Below are positions 23,390 to 36,344 of a stretch of 64,000 bases of DNA, one piece after another. The stretch lies in NCBI GenBank assembly GCA_027257055.1, contig JAPVLO010000402.1, forward strand, positions 744,001-808,000. The letters are read 5' to 3'. The stretch's first letter is position 1; every line of letters begins with the position of its first letter. Under the pieces are notes generated by a model, which saw only the letters and a list, made by a program, of their open reading frames with translations, was not told the DNA's origin and ran no database searches. Source of the DNA: Cephalopachus bancanus. Taxonomy: Eukaryota > Chordata > Mammalia > Primates > Tarsiidae. A program made the position numbers and the translations under genes.

Positions 23390-26300
23390 TTATTTCTGTC
23401 ATAGATCACTGAGTATGATAGACTCTAAATCCATCCAAGTTATTGTAAAGTCCATATGTTTGTTCTTCTTTATGGCTGCATAATATTCCATTGTGTATAT
23501 GTAGCACATTTTTAAAATCCAGTCCAACTTTGATGGGCAACATGGTTGGTTCCATGTTTTTGCTATTGTGAATAGAACTGCAACAAACATGCATATACAG
23601 GTATCTTTTTGGCAGAATGATTTGAGTTCCTCTGGGTGTATTCCCAATAGGGGTATTGCTGGGTCATATGGGAGATCAATTTCTAGTTCTTTCAGAAATC
23701 GCCACGCTGTCTTACAAAGAGGTTGCACTAGTTTGCATTCCCACCAGCAGCGTAGAAGTGTTCCTTTTTTCCACATCCTCTCCAGCATCTGCTGTTGTTT
23801 GTTTTATTAATGATGACCATTCTTACAGGGGTTAAGTGACATCTGTATGTGGTTTTGATTGGCATTTCTTGATTAGTGAGGCTGAGCACTTTTTCATATG
23901 TCTGTTGGCTGCCCGTTTATCTTCTTTTGAGAAGTGTCTATTCATGTCTTTTGCCCACCTTTTAATGGGAATGTTTTTTTTTTTCCTTTTGGCATATTTG
24001 AGTTCCTTGTAGATCCTAGATGTTAGGCCTTTGTCAGATATACAGTTGGAAAGTATTTTTTCCCATTCTATGGGCTGTCTCCCTGCTCTCTTGATTGTTT
24101 CTTTTGCTTTGCAGAAGCTTGTCAGCTTGAAGAGGTCCCACTTGTCTATCTTATTTCTTATGGTATGGACACTTAAGGTTTTGATCAGGAATTGGTTGCC
24201 AGTTCCAATTTCCATAAAGGTGTTTCCCACATTTTCTAAGATTCTTATATTTCTAAGATTCACATAGAGGTTTTATGTTTAGGTCTTTGATCAATTTAGA
24301 GTTTATTTTTGTGTATGATGGTAGGTAGGGGTCCTGTTTCAATGTGATCAGCCAGTTTTCCCAGCACCTTTTACTGAATAAGTTCTCGCCTCACCAGTGG
24401 ATGCTGTTGGAGGCTTTGTCAAAGATGAATTGATTGAGAAATTGAGGCTTTGCTTCCAGAATCTCTATCCTGTTCCATTGGTCTATATGCCTGTTCTTGT
24501 ACCAATACCAGGCTGTTTTAATTACCATAACCTTATAGTAAAGTTTGAAGTCCGGAAGTGTGATACCTCCTGCTTTGTTTCTTTTGCTAAGAATTGTTTT
24601 GGCTAATCGTGGTCATTAATGTTTCCATATAAATTTCTGTATTGTCATTTCCACTTCTGAGAAGAGTGATGTTGGTAATTTAATAGGTATTGCGTTGAAT
24701 CTGTAAACTGCCTTTGGTAGGATGGACATCTTAATGTGGATTTTTCCTATCCATGAGTATGGAATGTTTTTCCATTTGTTTGTGTTTTCTTGGATTTCTT
24801 TGAGCAGTGTTTTGTTGCTCGCATTGTAAAGGTCTTTCACTTCTCTGGTTAGGAAGATGCCGAGGTATTTCATTTTTTGTGTGGCTATTGTGAATGGGAT
24901 TGTGGTTTTTATTTGGTTCACTAACTGCTTATTGTTGGTGTATAAGAATGCAACTGTCTTTTGCACATTTATTTTGTACCCTGTGACATTGCCAAATTCC
25001 TTTATCAGTGTAAACAGGTTTTTGGCAGATTCTCTTGTTTTTTTGAGGTATAAAATCATATCATCTGCAAAGAGGGATAACTTGACTTTCTCTTTTCCTA
25101 TTTGGATACCCCTGATTTCCTTCTCTTGTCTAATTGCCCTAGCTAGGATTTCCAACACAATGTTGAACAAGAGGAGTAAGAAGGGGCAGCCTTGTGTCAT
25201 TCCAGTTTTCAGGAAATGTTTTCAGTTTCTGTCCATTTAGCAATATGTTAGCTATTGGTTTATCATAGATGGCACTTACCATTTTGAGGTATGTTCCTTC
25301 TATACCTAGGTGTTTGAGGGTTTTTATCAAGATGGGATGCTGGATTTTATCAAAAGCTTTTTCTGCATCTAATGATGTAATCATGTGGTTCTTGTTTTTA
25401 CATCTGTTGATGTGTTTAATTACATTTATGGTCTTGTGAATGTTGAACCAGGCTTGCATACCAGGGATGAAACCTACTTGGTCATGGTGAATGATTTTTG
25501 ACATGTGTTTTTAGATCCGATTTGCTAGAATCTTGTTGAGGATTTTTGCATCTATATTCATAAGGGATATTGGTCCATTGTTCTCTTTTTTTGTTGAATC
25601 TTTACTCGGTTTGAGTATCAGTGTGATGTTAGCTTTGTAAAGAAACTTGGGGAAAATTCCATCTTTCGCAATTGCCTGGAATACTTTCCATAGGCTTGTT
25701 ATCAGCTCCTCCTTGTACGTTTTCTAGAATTCAACTGGAAAGCCATACGATACAGGGATTTTTCTTGTATGTAATTTTCTTATGACAGAGTGAATATCCA
25801 GGGTTGTTATTGATTTATTTAGTGTCTCAATGTCTTCTTGTTTCAACCTGGGGAGGTTGTATGATGTCAGAAAGTCCATTTCATTTAGGTCATCAAGTTT
25901 GTTTCCATATAAGTGTGCATAGTAATCTCTGATAATTTTTTGTATTTCCTTGGGGTCAGTTGCTATTTGATCTTTTGTATTTCTGATTGTTTATTTGGCC
26001 TTTTTCTTGGTCATTCTGGCTAGGGTCCATCAATCTTGTTAATTCTTTTAAATAACTACCTTTTTGTTTTGTTGATATTTTCTATGATACCTTTGTCTTC
26101 TATGTCCTATATTTGGGCTCTTATTTTGGTGAATTGGATTCTTCTGGTAAAGTTAAGGTCTTGGTGGTCTTCTCTTTCTAGCTCCCTTAGGTGATTTGTT
26201 AGGCTCTTAACTTATGATCTTTCGGTTTTCTTGATGTGTGCTCGTAGAGATATAAATTCCCCTCTTAGAACTGATTTTATGGCATCTCAGAGGTTTTGGT

Positions 26301-27130
26301 GAGATGTTTCTTCATTTTATTTGTTTACAGGAATCTTTTAATTTCTGCTTTGATTTCAGTGTTGACCCAGTAGTTGTTCAGCATCATTCTGTTTAGTGTC
26401 CATGTCTTTGTTTGCTTTGGGGAAATTTGGTGTTGATATTCATTTTTGTTCCACTGTGCTCTGAAAATACCACTGTGCATGGCAATATTTCAACCTTGAG
26501 GAGTTTGTTTATTGATTTATGGCCAAGGATGTAATCAATCTTTGAGTACATTCCACGTGGTGATGAGTAGAATGCATATTCTATGGTTGTTGGTGAAACA
26601 TTCTGTAGGTATCTATTAAGTTCATTTGGTCAAGTATCAAGTTTAGGTCCTGGTATCCTTGCTGATATTTGGCTCAATGATCTATCTAGGGTAGATATTG
26701 GGATATTCAAATTCCCTACTATAAAATAGTGTTAGAGTCAATATCTTTTTTTAGTTTACTTAGTAGTTGCTTTATAAATACTGGTGTTCCTGTGTTGGGT
26801 GCATATACATTTAGGATAACTATTTCTTGTTGATGAATTAAACCTTTTATCATTTTGTAGTGTCCTTTCATATCTTTTCAAATTTTTGATAGCTTAAAGG
26901 ATGTTCTGTCTGATATTAGGATCATGACTCCTGCCTTCTTTTGTGATCCATTTGCCTGGAAACTTGTTATCCATCCTTTAACTTTGAGTCTGTGCATTCC
27001 TTATGGTGAGAAGAGTTTCCTGGATGCAGCAAATAATTGAGTCATGGTTTCTTATCTAGTTTGCCATTCTGTGTCTTTTCAGTGGTGCATTTAGTCCATT
27101 CACACTCAGGCACATTATTGAAATGTGATG
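23390..27130 (-). pseudogene. L1-B ORF2 (endonuclease-reverse transcriptase), decayed
   Basis: Reading on the minus strand, the endonuclease begins near 27130 (a VNGLNAPLKRHR-like start), followed by an IQET-like block. The endonuclease GDFN motif is degraded to a GNLN-like form near 26710. RT motifs follow: [23 protein letters not shown], and an intact FADD box at 25060-25071. The C-terminal Cys-rich region, with CWWECKLVQPL and the final WNQPCCPSKLDW...YYAAIKK block, is in the 23399-23788 frame. Several frames are needed, so it is not functional despite the intact catalytic box. Confidence 0.88.
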
Positions 27131-27279
27131 GTTTATACCTGCCATGAGGTTCTTATAAAACTTTTTTGTTTGTTTGCTTGTTTTCTTTTGGCTTTGGGGT
27201 TGATGTATGTGTGTGTTTTCAAGTTTGTTGTTGTGTAGTATTCTCTGTTGATTCTGTGCTCTGCTGTTCTCTTGAGAAG

Positions 27280-28200
27280 TGTGTGGTCATATTTATTTCT
27301 TTATTTCTTTTGTGCTTGATAATTTTTTTAATTGTCTACTGTAGAACTAGTCTGGAAGCTGCATAATCTCCTAGGGATTGGATGTATGAGAAGGATTTTA
27401 ATTCTCCATCACTGATGAAGTTAGCTTGGCTGGATAGGAAATTCTTGGTTGACATTGTTTATTTGAGTACTTTGAATATTGGATTCCAGTCTCTTCTTTC
27501 TTATAGTTTTTTTCCCAATAGGTTGGCTACTATTCTGATTGGTTTTCCCCAGGTGGTAGTCTGACCTTTCTTCTTGCTGCCTTTAGGATTTTTTCTTTTG
27601 TGACTACTTTGTGTAGGTGAATTACTATGTGTTTAGGAGTTGGTCCTCTCATTTGATGTCTTGTAGGAGTTCTCTGTATCTCTTGTGCTTGGCTGGTCAC
27701 ATCTTTGGTGAGATGGGGAAAGTTTTCTTGGATTACTTCCTGGAATACTTGCTCTAAGGTGTTTTCTATTTCCCTTTCTTCTTCTGGGATACGAATCAGG
27801 AATAGGTTCGGACTCTAGATATAATCACACACCTCTTGTAGGATTTGATCTTTTTTTCTGAGTTTTTTTCTATGTTTTTTGCAGATTGGGTTAATTCCAT
27901 GTTCTGGTCTTCAAGTTATGATACTCTTTCTTTAGCTAGATTAATTCTACTTTCCATGCATGTCATCTTGTTATTTATTTCCTGTATGAAATTTTTATTG
28001 CCAAAAATCTCTATTATAAGTTCTTCCAGTGTTGCATCTTGTCTTTCTTGAGTGTTAGACACTCTTTCCATCCATTCCCTAATCCCTGTTGTATTCTAGG
28101 GCTAGTCATTTGTGACTTCCATTGTTTGGGCTCCAAGGTCTGATTTTTTACTAGTTTCCTTTTTGTTACACTTGAAATTACCTGTGGTCTTCTTTTGATT
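27280..28200 (-). pseudogene. L1-B ORF1, decayed
   Basis: RNA-binding chaperone remnant. The C-terminus is visible near 27300-27420 (FISDGELKSF), the RRM-like region near 27600-27810 (IRIPEEERE and ENTLEQ-like helices), and the coiled coil near 27850-28150. Frames are interrupted. This intact-length copy shows what L1-A has lost. Confidence 0.8.
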
Positions 28201-29901
28201 TTTCCTCATTTGTGACAGATCTTTTTTCTTTTCTCTTTAGTTCTGCTATTCAGTGTCAGTGGGAGAGGCTTTTCCTTCTTATGTTTGTTCAGCCCTCTAT
28301 TCTTCCCTAATCTGGGCTCTGGATTTGTTCTATTTTGAAACAGGACTGTGACTGGGTAGCTTTGCTCTCTCTTGTTTTTGAAAGTTGAATAAGGTAGGGG
28401 ATGAGGAGCTAGGATGCAGAAACTACTTGCAAATTACAATGTTCACTTATTATGGTATGTGTTCCCTAAGACCCACTCCCTACCACCACTCTATATGACC
28501 ATGCAATGGATACATGTGTGTGTCCCCTAAGTCCAAGATACAGTGACAGAAATGAGGAGCACCAAGAAAAATAGAATGAAATAATAAGGTGATCAATAAT
28601 TTAAAAAGAAAAAAAACCCCACAGAATAATGAAAGCAGAAACCAAAGCAAAAAACAATTGAACACACACAGACACACACACACACACACACCCCAAAATA
28701 TACTGGAATAACAACAAAGTGAAATAAAACAAACAACAACAACAAAAAACCAGGCAAACAAAACACACACACACCTAGCACAAAATTAATGAAGAAGAAA
28801 AAGAGCAAAACTAAACTAAACTAAACAACCCAAAGGAATTCAGATTGAACCCTCACACATATATTGACACACACCTTAAACTAAAAAATAAAAATAAAAA
28901 AGAGAACAACAAAAGAGAAAAACAAACCAACAGTCAAAAAACTGAAAGATGAACACTCATTCAGATATACACATAAACAGAAAACAAAAAACAAAAGGAG
29001 AAAGAAAAAGAAATGAAAAAGAAAGAAAAAAGGGGGGTGATATAGATCAACCTCTCATATACACATTTATGCACAAAGGAAAAATATTTTTAAAAAAGAT
29101 GAACTAACAAATAAACAGTCAAAAAAAATTTTAAAAATTAAAAATTCAAAAAAAGAAATAAAAAGTACCCTGCTCTTTTGTGACAGGTTCTATAATTGTT
29201 CTTCTCATCTGCTTTGCTATCTCCTGCAGAGCTTCCAATTTTTTCACTCTCTACAGTGTCCAGAGCAGGGAAAGAGGAAACACAGTGGGAGTGAGTGGGT
29301 TTGGGTGTAGTGCTCCCCTCTCACTCTCATATGGTCAGAGTGATCCCCTCAGGTGAGGAGGCGTGGGATTCTCTCTTCCCCAGGTATATACTTGCTACTC
29401 ATGGGGTGCCCCAGCCAAGCCTGTTCTCAAATGGAGTTCTCCTATTACAACTGATGTCCAGGCTCTACCTGGGTTTGTCCCTCTCAGTTGTGCCCCAGCT
29501 GTGTGTGTCTCATGTTCTGAGGATTGCTGGGGAGGAGGGGTGTTGGGTCAGCCCTGGACTCACCACTGATCTCTTTGGAGTTCTTCTTCATCCTTTCTGT
29601 CCACACCCTTTGTCTCACGGCTGGATCAAGGTAGGCAATGGGGCACCTGAGACTCAGTACTCGTCAGGTCCCTTTGAAGTTTGTGCTTGCAGGATATTCC
29701 CTCAGGGGCACGATCAACCCCTGAGTAGTTGATCTACCAGTCACAGAAATCAGGTCTGTTGCTCCATGGTGATCAAGTTGTAGCACTTTCCTGCCCTGTT
29801 TTCAAGATGTTGGTGGGGTGCCTCTTTCATCTTCTTTAGTGGGACTCTGCCTCTGGGCTCCCTCTGCAGCCCCTGCTGCCAGTATCCAGCCAGGTGCTGA
29901 A

Positions 29902-29979
29902 GTGGTGAGGCAAAGCATGGAGCTGTCAGTCTCTCCTGCAGTGGTGAGGCAGAGCCTAGAGCCGGTAGTCTCTCTCTGT
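29902..29979. repeat. 39-bp tandem duplication in L1-B 5'UTR
   Basis: GTGGTGAGGCAAAGCATGGA at 29902 recurs as GTGGTGAGGCAGAGCCTAGA at 29941, with matching GTCAGTCTCTC/GTAGTCTCTC parts. L1-A carries only one such unit (near 15550). Confidence 0.85.
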
Positions 29980-29992
29980 TGCTTCTTCACAG

Positions 29993-30302
29993 GAAGACTT
30001 TTATCCATTTAAAAACAAATGGTGCTCAGCTTTTGCAACTAGCGACCAAGCAGAGAAGCTGTAGCACCAACTGCTTCACAAGGAGGACCCTGGCCACTTG
30101 CTCACGAGTTCCCACTTAGTCAGTTTTCCCCAGCATTTTCTTCCCAGGAAGAGTTTTACTGATTTTTAAAAAATGGTACTTAGCTTTTGCATCCTGGGAA
30201 TCACTAGGGTTCAAGCCAAGCAGCTGCGGCACCAGCCACTGCACCAGGAGAGCCCTGGCTGCTAGCTCCCTAGTTCTCATTCATTCAGCCCCTCACATGC
30301 CC
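29993..30302. repeat. ~155-bp tandem units in L1-B 5'UTR
   Basis: Two units start with GAAGACTTTT (29993) and GAAGAGTTTT (30148). Both continue through AATGGT(G/A)CT...AGCTTTTGCA, GCAGCTG/GAAGCTG, GCACCA, CTGGC and a CA(C/T)T(T/C) end. L1-A has a single unit near 15610-15740. They look like monomers of a repeat-type L1 promoter. Confidence 0.85.
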
Positions 30303-30410
30303 ACTCACTCGCCAACACTTGCACAAAATTTTCCATATACCCACTCACTCATACCAGGACTCACATCATCCAACTGGCTGGTTGCCATCTACCCCTGATT
30401 CTTATCTTTA

Positions 30411-30668
<258 letters not shown>

Positions 30669-31929
30669 TTATACCCTAGCAATAGGAAGAACCAGCTTAA
30701 CTTAGGAAAGAATATGAATTTAAAGGCAGAGGGTTTGGATTCTGTTTTTAGCTCATTCTTTAAATGATGGAAACTGTTCAATTCTTTGGTCAATATTTCT
30801 TCATCTTTAAAAAAGCGGTTTGGATAAGATCAGTGGTGCTCAGCTGGGGGTGCATTGCCTTCTATAATGTAATTGTGACAATATTTTCTCTGAAGTCTCT
30901 AAGTCTGTTGGTGGCACAGGGGATGTTGATTTTTGGTGTTAAGTGCTGCATGAGAGCTCTCTTTGTGATTTATGCTACTCACACCCACTTATTCAGGAGT
31001 TACGGATCTTTACTAATTTACTTATTGAAGGAAGAAGTCACAGATTTTAACAGGGAAATGTTAATTTTTTGGAACCAAGTTTAAGAAAAGCTAAGTAGAT
31101 TTCTTTAAGTTAATGCCTAAAAAGTAAGCTCAGATGCCTGGAAAAGTAAACTCAGATGCCTAGAAAGAAAAGGAAAACACCATGTGCCTACACCATAAGG
31201 CATTCCCATCACTTGAAAGAAAGGACTTAAAGCAAACAGGCCAAGTTCCTAAAATTAGGACTACTTGGAAAATATTAAGAGAAAAAGATACTAGATCATA
31301 ACATTAGATTAAACCTAAGTGGTCAGCTTTCTGTTGTTATTTTGTTTTAGAAATTCCACTAAGATCTCTAAAGCAAACTGTTTAACCTTCACATAATCTG
31401 CCTTTGGAGAAATTCAAAAGTATCTTCAAGCATCATTAACTTTTGCTTGGTTTGCCAAGCAAAATTGTTTACACACTTGACTTACACTCTCAATGAATGG
31501 TTTAAGCTTCACCTGAAGGTACTGGAAGATTTTCAGAAAGTGGGAGGAGGTATGCCTCATAAAATGAGACATTTTCCTCCACTTTATGATTATGGCTGGA
31601 ATTCACAAAGCCTCATGGTATTTGAGTTTGTAGGGTTTCCTTTGCTTTTATTTTTTTCCAAAGTATTCTTTCCAAACAGAAATAATAAAGAAAGGCACTC
31701 CAGCATTGCCCTGGCTTGCTGGAATATTTCTTGAGAAATTTTGATTGCTGAAGATTGCTTCTCCAACTTTGGAGAAAAAAAGTAATTTAGAATAAGTCAA
31801 GATAAGCATCTAGCCTTGGTAGAAATCTGTGTGACCCTACATAGCAACTTCTAGGAGCCTTACTCTTTGCTAATTACCCTTTGCTAATACCGTCTTAGCT
31901 CTCAATGCCTCCTGGTCCATGCTGATGAA
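30669..31929. other. Intergenic sequence, no gene seen
   Basis: No family motif in the short open frames. A 22-bp tandem duplication occurs at 31122-31165 (AAGTAAGCTCAGATGCCTGG then AAGTAAACTCAGATGCCTAG). Otherwise featureless. Confidence 0.6.
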
Positions 31930-32545
31930 AGATGCTAAACTCTGTAAAACATTTAAGATGATTTATTCTGAGCCAAATATGAGTGACCGTAGGCCTGATC
32001 ATCCCCAGGAGGTCTTGAGAACGTGTCCATTGTGGTTGAATTGTAGCTTGGTTATATACATTTTAGGAAGGTAAAAGTTATAGGAAACCATAAATCAATA
32101 CATGTGTGATTTACATTGGTTCAGCTTGGGGAGGTGGAAAGTCCCCAAGCTGGAGCTCACAGGCTAAAGGTGAATTCAAAGATTACTTGATTGGCAACTA
32201 GTTAGCAAGAGTTATCTAAGGAATTGTGAAAGCAGTAAAGGAAATGGGCAGCTTGAGAAATGAGAAAAGAGGTTAAGTTTCTTGATATGTAGATGAAGCT
32301 TCATAGGTGGCGGACTACAGAGGGAATAGCTAAGTCTTAAAAGGTACCTGGACTCAGGAGTCCCCAAGAGATAGCTTTACAGGGTCATAAAATACTTTGA
32401 TTTTTCTTCCTTTATCTTTTATGTGATGATATGCCAGAGTCAGGTTGAAAAGTAAACATTGTACAGGGTTAATTAAAACAACTCATCTTCCCAGACCCCT
32501 TAGTTAAAACTTTGACAAGGTAAACACAAAGGTCAGAGTTTAGTT
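31930..32545 (-). mobile_element. ERV LTR, minus strand, family uncertain
   Basis: Antisense LTR-like sequence. TTTATTCTGAGCCAAATATG at 31959 gives AATAAA on the minus strand, and the TATATAACCAAGC box lies about 90 bp upstream in the sense direction (near 32050). The GAGCCAAATATGAGTGACC block is one I associate with a common primate ERV LTR. No coding remnants. Ends are approximate. Confidence 0.55.
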
Positions 32546-32714
32546 CTCATCCATATTGATCAGTGGAGAAGCAGCCATTGTATCTGTGAAGGTTGAGAAA
32601 ATAAAATTTCATAGGATTAAAATGACAGATCAGGGCTAGAGTGTAAAATATCTAGAAGGAAAAGTGAAATTTAAAAACTCTGTACCTTACTAGGTTTTGT
32701 ATAATAAGGATTTT

Positions 32715-32993
32715 TTATTGAGTTGGAGTCTCACTCTGTCGCCCAGACTGGAGTGCAGTGGCCGCTCCCGGCCACCGCAGCCTTGACCTGCTGGGCTCCG
32801 GCGATCCTTCCGCCTCAGCCTTCCGAGTAGCCGGAATTACAGGCATGCGCTACCACGCCCAGCTGATTTTTTGATTTATTGTAGAGATGAGGTCTCGCTG
32901 CCCAGGCGGGTCTTGAACCCACGGGCTCAGGCAATCCACTCTCCTCAGCCTCCCAAAGGCGCGGGATTACAGGCTGAGCCACCGAGCCCGGCT
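32715..32993 (-). mobile_element. Alu SINE, young lineage-specific type
   Basis: Complete minus-strand Alu with exact 15-bp duplications TATAATAAGGATTTT (32700-32714 and 32994-33008). It has all three derived features (A-box deletion, GCGCC, no ACTTGG). The tail is very short. Confidence 0.97.
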
Positions 32994-33008
32994 TATAATA
33001 AGGATTTT

Positions 33009-35401
33009 AAGAGCAATAGCTAATCATCATGTAATCAATTTCATTTTTTAGGTAATTTGAAATATCACAAGGAAAATATATTTCTCTTTATTTTAGAAGC
33101 AAATATTTCTTGCAGTGGTTTGAAAAGGTATTTATAGATTGGGTACAAATTATATCTGAAAACTGAGACGAACACAGTGATTTAGCAGTAAAGCTTCCTT
33201 TCAGCTGCACCTGTACTCAGTCACATGCAGCATAAGGTATCCCAAGAAGTATTATCTATTTGTCACCACGGTGGAAGGAAGTCAGGGCAGTCCTTGGGCA
33301 AAATTATGCAGCACAGGAAGTAAGATTTTAAAAAGCATCCTGAACTTCCCTTCATATATTGGGAGAAATTTGTTCAAAAATAACATTCTATCTATTGTGG
33401 AAGCTCCCTCACTTTCTTTAAAAATGCCAAAGGCATCCTTACATCTGCTATCCTAATTTGTTATTTTCAATTTAAAGTTAATGAGTGCGAGTTAATGTAT
33501 TTTTCTTTCTGTAGCATATATGAATTTGCAACTATTTCTCCTATCCTTTGTTTTTACATTAGGATGTGGGTACCACTAAGACAGGTGATATTTCCTAGGT
33601 TTTGTGCCCTGATGTCTTCCTCAGAGCTCTGCATGTAGCTGGGCACTTGGTAAGTAGATTTTAATTTACAAATAAATTATTCAGAGGTAGAACCCTTGCC
33701 TTTGTCTATAATCTGGTTTCACCACTTTAGGAGTTGAGGTGAAGAGCAGAAAAGTTTGAGGAGGCTCATTTTAAATGACTTTGCAACTAGAAACAATGAA
33801 ATCAGTTCTACCAATTGTAAGCTATAGTTCAATTTGTTTAGCAGCACATTTTATTGATAGAGAAGAAAAGCTGTGGGCGCCATCTAGTGGTAAGTATCCC
33901 CCAAGTCTCAGTGCCTTTCCATCACATGTCAGAGGGCTATGCTGTGGGCTGCTGGAGAGTGGAATCCTGAGAGACACCATATCTAGCCTGTTTTTTGGGT
34001 CACTAGCATTCCACCTCACTCCTGAAACCTGGAGATGCCCTAGGTAAGAAATTTTCCCCTGCTGATCATTCTTGCACTCCTCTGCACTCATCTACAGACT
34101 ATCACTTCCCTGCCTTGCAAGGCTCTTCCATTCCCTCCTAATGTCTCTTCTTCCTTTCTTCTGCTCAAGGCCCACAATGCTGGGAAACAAGAAAATGATT
34201 TCATTGCCAACTACATTTTGTGTGTTCTGTGTCTCTCTATCTCAACATAGACTTCAAGCCTTTCAACACTAACTACTGCATGTGGTGATATATTTATGGT
34301 GACTTGGATTCCTTGTACCCCGACTTTCAGTGAAGTGCTATGAGTTTCATCCTTATGCCACAAACTTGCAGCATCAGCATTTTAATTAATTGTTGAGGAA
34401 ATCTGTACAGAGAGAGGTTGCTGCTTGCACATCAGACCCCTTAAATGTTACATGAGCATTCATAGTTATTTTTAGCCAACAGAATTTGCTCATCCCCTAA
34501 ACTAAATAGAAGAGGTATTGTTGAAAGAATTTTTTAATGTATGAGAAAATTGGTTTTATTTCTTATGAAGAGTTTTATTCTGCAGATCAAGTGAATGAAA
34601 TTAATTGATTTTTAATTTGAAATACTTAAACTGTGCTAGATAAGTTCAGAATGTTTATGAAAGGCAAAAATCCTTCCTCTCCAGAAACTTGTAATTATAG
34701 GGGAAAGTGATCGAATGATCTCTTTTTCAGTTTCACATTTCCATTCCTTTTCCGTCATTCATGTCCTGTTCAGTTCATCTAGTAAGAGCATTGTTCTTTT
34801 GGTAAGGCAGGGTTTCTGAGTCATGACACTTTGCTTTCTTGTCATCTTCTTGATTTCCTTCTGCTCACTCATTCCCAGTTACTTGATCCCACAAGCGACC
34901 TGTTGAGTTAGTGGAAACCAGGGGCCCCGAACCAAAGGCCAGGGGTTCATCTGTTTTATTTGACCCATATATTACTTTATTTTTAAAAATTGAGCCAGCA
35001 TTTAAGTATTAGGAAAGTTCCTGTAAAAATCTTGGTTTATAAGTTATTTTTAGAAAACTAAGTCCACTGGCACTAATGAGCTGGGAATGAGTGTCTACTG
35101 AACTGTTTATTCCAGATGCCTTTTTTCCAGTTGGCTATAGTCTCCACCTTATTTTGTTTCTGACCCTGAGGCTAAGTGTCCATTTGTGGTATGGAAAGTA
35201 AATAAGATGGCACTGGAATATTAGAATCTTTCTACAAGGTTCACTTCACCTGTTACCCCATAGATATCAAAGTCTGCAAACTCTGCCATAACAATCTCTG
35301 CCTCTGGAAGGAAATACTTGATTGGTGCTCTCATATATTTGTACAAGAAGATCCTCTGAAATGCCATTTCACCCTTACACAGTACTTGGTAACATAGTAA
35401 C
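33009..35401. other. Intergenic sequence, no gene seen
   Basis: Open frames here (for example around 33271-33456 and 33775-34091) have no recognisable domain. A probable L2 tail lies at 33560-33675. The rest is unassigned. Confidence 0.55.
33560..33675 (+). mobile_element. Probable L2 LINE 3' tail
   Basis: Follows the L2 end pattern loosely: CCTGATGTCTTCCTCAGAGC, then AGCTGGGCACTTGGTAAGTA and a TTACAAATAAATTATTC end. Diverged; MIR-like tails could give a similar pattern. Confidence 0.45.
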
Positions 35402-35925
35402 TTGGTGTATCTGTCTGTTTTGTGTTGCTGTAAAGGAATAACTAAGGCTGGGTAATTTATAGAGAAAAAAGATTTAGTTCTGCAGGCTGTACAAGAAGCA
35501 TGGCGCCAGCATCAACTTGACTTCCAGTGAGGCCTCAATAAAGTTTTACTTGTGGGAGAAGGCGACAGGAGCCTGTGTGTCAGATGGCAAGAGAGGCAGA
35601 GAGGGAGAGAGGGAAAGAAGGAAGATAGGGAAAGAGGGAAAGAGGGAAGATAGGAAAAGAGGGAGAGAGAAAAGGAGAGGGAGGAGAAGGAGGGGGAGGA
35701 GAGGAGGAGGAAGTGTCAGGCTCTTTTTTAAACAACTAGTTTTTCATGAACTAATAGAGAAAGAACTCACTCTTACTGAAAGGATAATGCCAGGCTTTTC
35801 AAGTGGGATCTGCCCCTATGATTCAAACACCTCCCACAAGGACCCACTTTAAACATTGGGGAATCACATTTTAACATGAGATTTGGAAAGGGTAAATACC
35901 CAAACTATATTATCTGGTGACCTTC
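35402..35925 (-). mobile_element. MaLR LTR (MST/THE1-like), minus strand
   Basis: Read on the minus strand it starts with a TATAGTTTGGGTATTTACCC-type end and the CCAAATCTCATGTTAAAATG block, and ends with a CAGCCTTAGTTATTCCTTTA block. On the plus strand the GGGTAATTTATAGAGAAAAA and CAGGCTGTACAAGAAGCATGG (last 21 split as CAGGCTGTACAAGAAGCATG-G) blocks are clear MST/THE1 matches. The middle is expanded by a purine tract. Confidence 0.85.
35585..35716 (+). repeat. GA-rich simple-sequence tract in LTR
   Basis: About 130 bp of almost pure purine (GAGAGAGGGA, GGAAGATAGG and AGGAGGAG variants) inside the MaLR LTR. Ordinary MST/THE1 LTRs are GA-rich here but shorter. It gives a spurious Arg/Glu/Gly-rich open frame. 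Confidence 0.85.
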
Positions 35926-36344
35926 ACTAATATAAAAGTCGTTTTTTAAGAACAGGATTTGATGCCATTCTTTATGTATATGATACAAGATCAAATCTCC
36001 AGAGAGCAGGATTTGCCTCAGAGATGTGCATTCCATCTGCTTCCCACAATCTCTACAATCTCAGAAACCTCAGTAGTGGTCCGGGATGGCATTTGAGGAT
36101 CCTTATACTTATGGTTATGAACTTTGCTCACTAAACACAATTCATAAGAGGCCAGACCAGTATTCAAACTTAGGCCAACAGTGCTCGAAATCACTATCAC
36201 TATGCGGAGAACTCCAGAGATATTTGTTAAATGCATAAGCAAGTCAGTAAGATAAGGGCTCATGATATCAGTTACTCAGAGCTGTAAAGATTGTTAGAAC
36301 ACAGGAAATTTGAGAATCGCCTCGATTTTGCTCTCCCTATCACC

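Larger units (their letters stand above)
23151..30402 (-). mobile_element. Full-length L1 element (L1-B)
   Basis: Minus-strand L1 of about 7.25 kb with all parts: 3'UTR and tail at 23151, ORF2, ORF1 and a long 5'UTR ending at 30402. A 10-bp direct duplication TATCTTTATT lies at 23141-23150 and 30403-30412, consistent with a complete retrotransposition event. Both ORFs are broken by stops and frameshifts. It is the best local reference for the deletions in L1-A. Confidence 0.92.
28201..30402 (-). promoter_or_regulatory. L1-B long 5'UTR
   Basis: About 2.2 kb upstream of ORF1, much longer than the roughly 0.9 kb 5'UTR of human L1. It comprises an A/CA-rich block on the plus strand (28540-29170; T/TG-rich on the sense strand) and a GC-richer outer block with tandem units (39 bp at 29902 and about 155 bp at 29993). 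Internal Pol II promoter activity is expected from L1 biology but not shown here. The open frames in the T-rich block are low-complexity. Confidence 0.65.

Noticed and set aside
28480..28808. Hydrophobic Phe/Val/Cys-rich frames resembling membrane segments (also 14801-15226)
   Set aside because: They arise from the T/TG-rich block of the L1 5'UTR, which is low-complexity.
35517..35852. Arg/Glu/Gly-rich 111-codon frame
   Set aside because: It is the purine tract inside a MaLR LTR.
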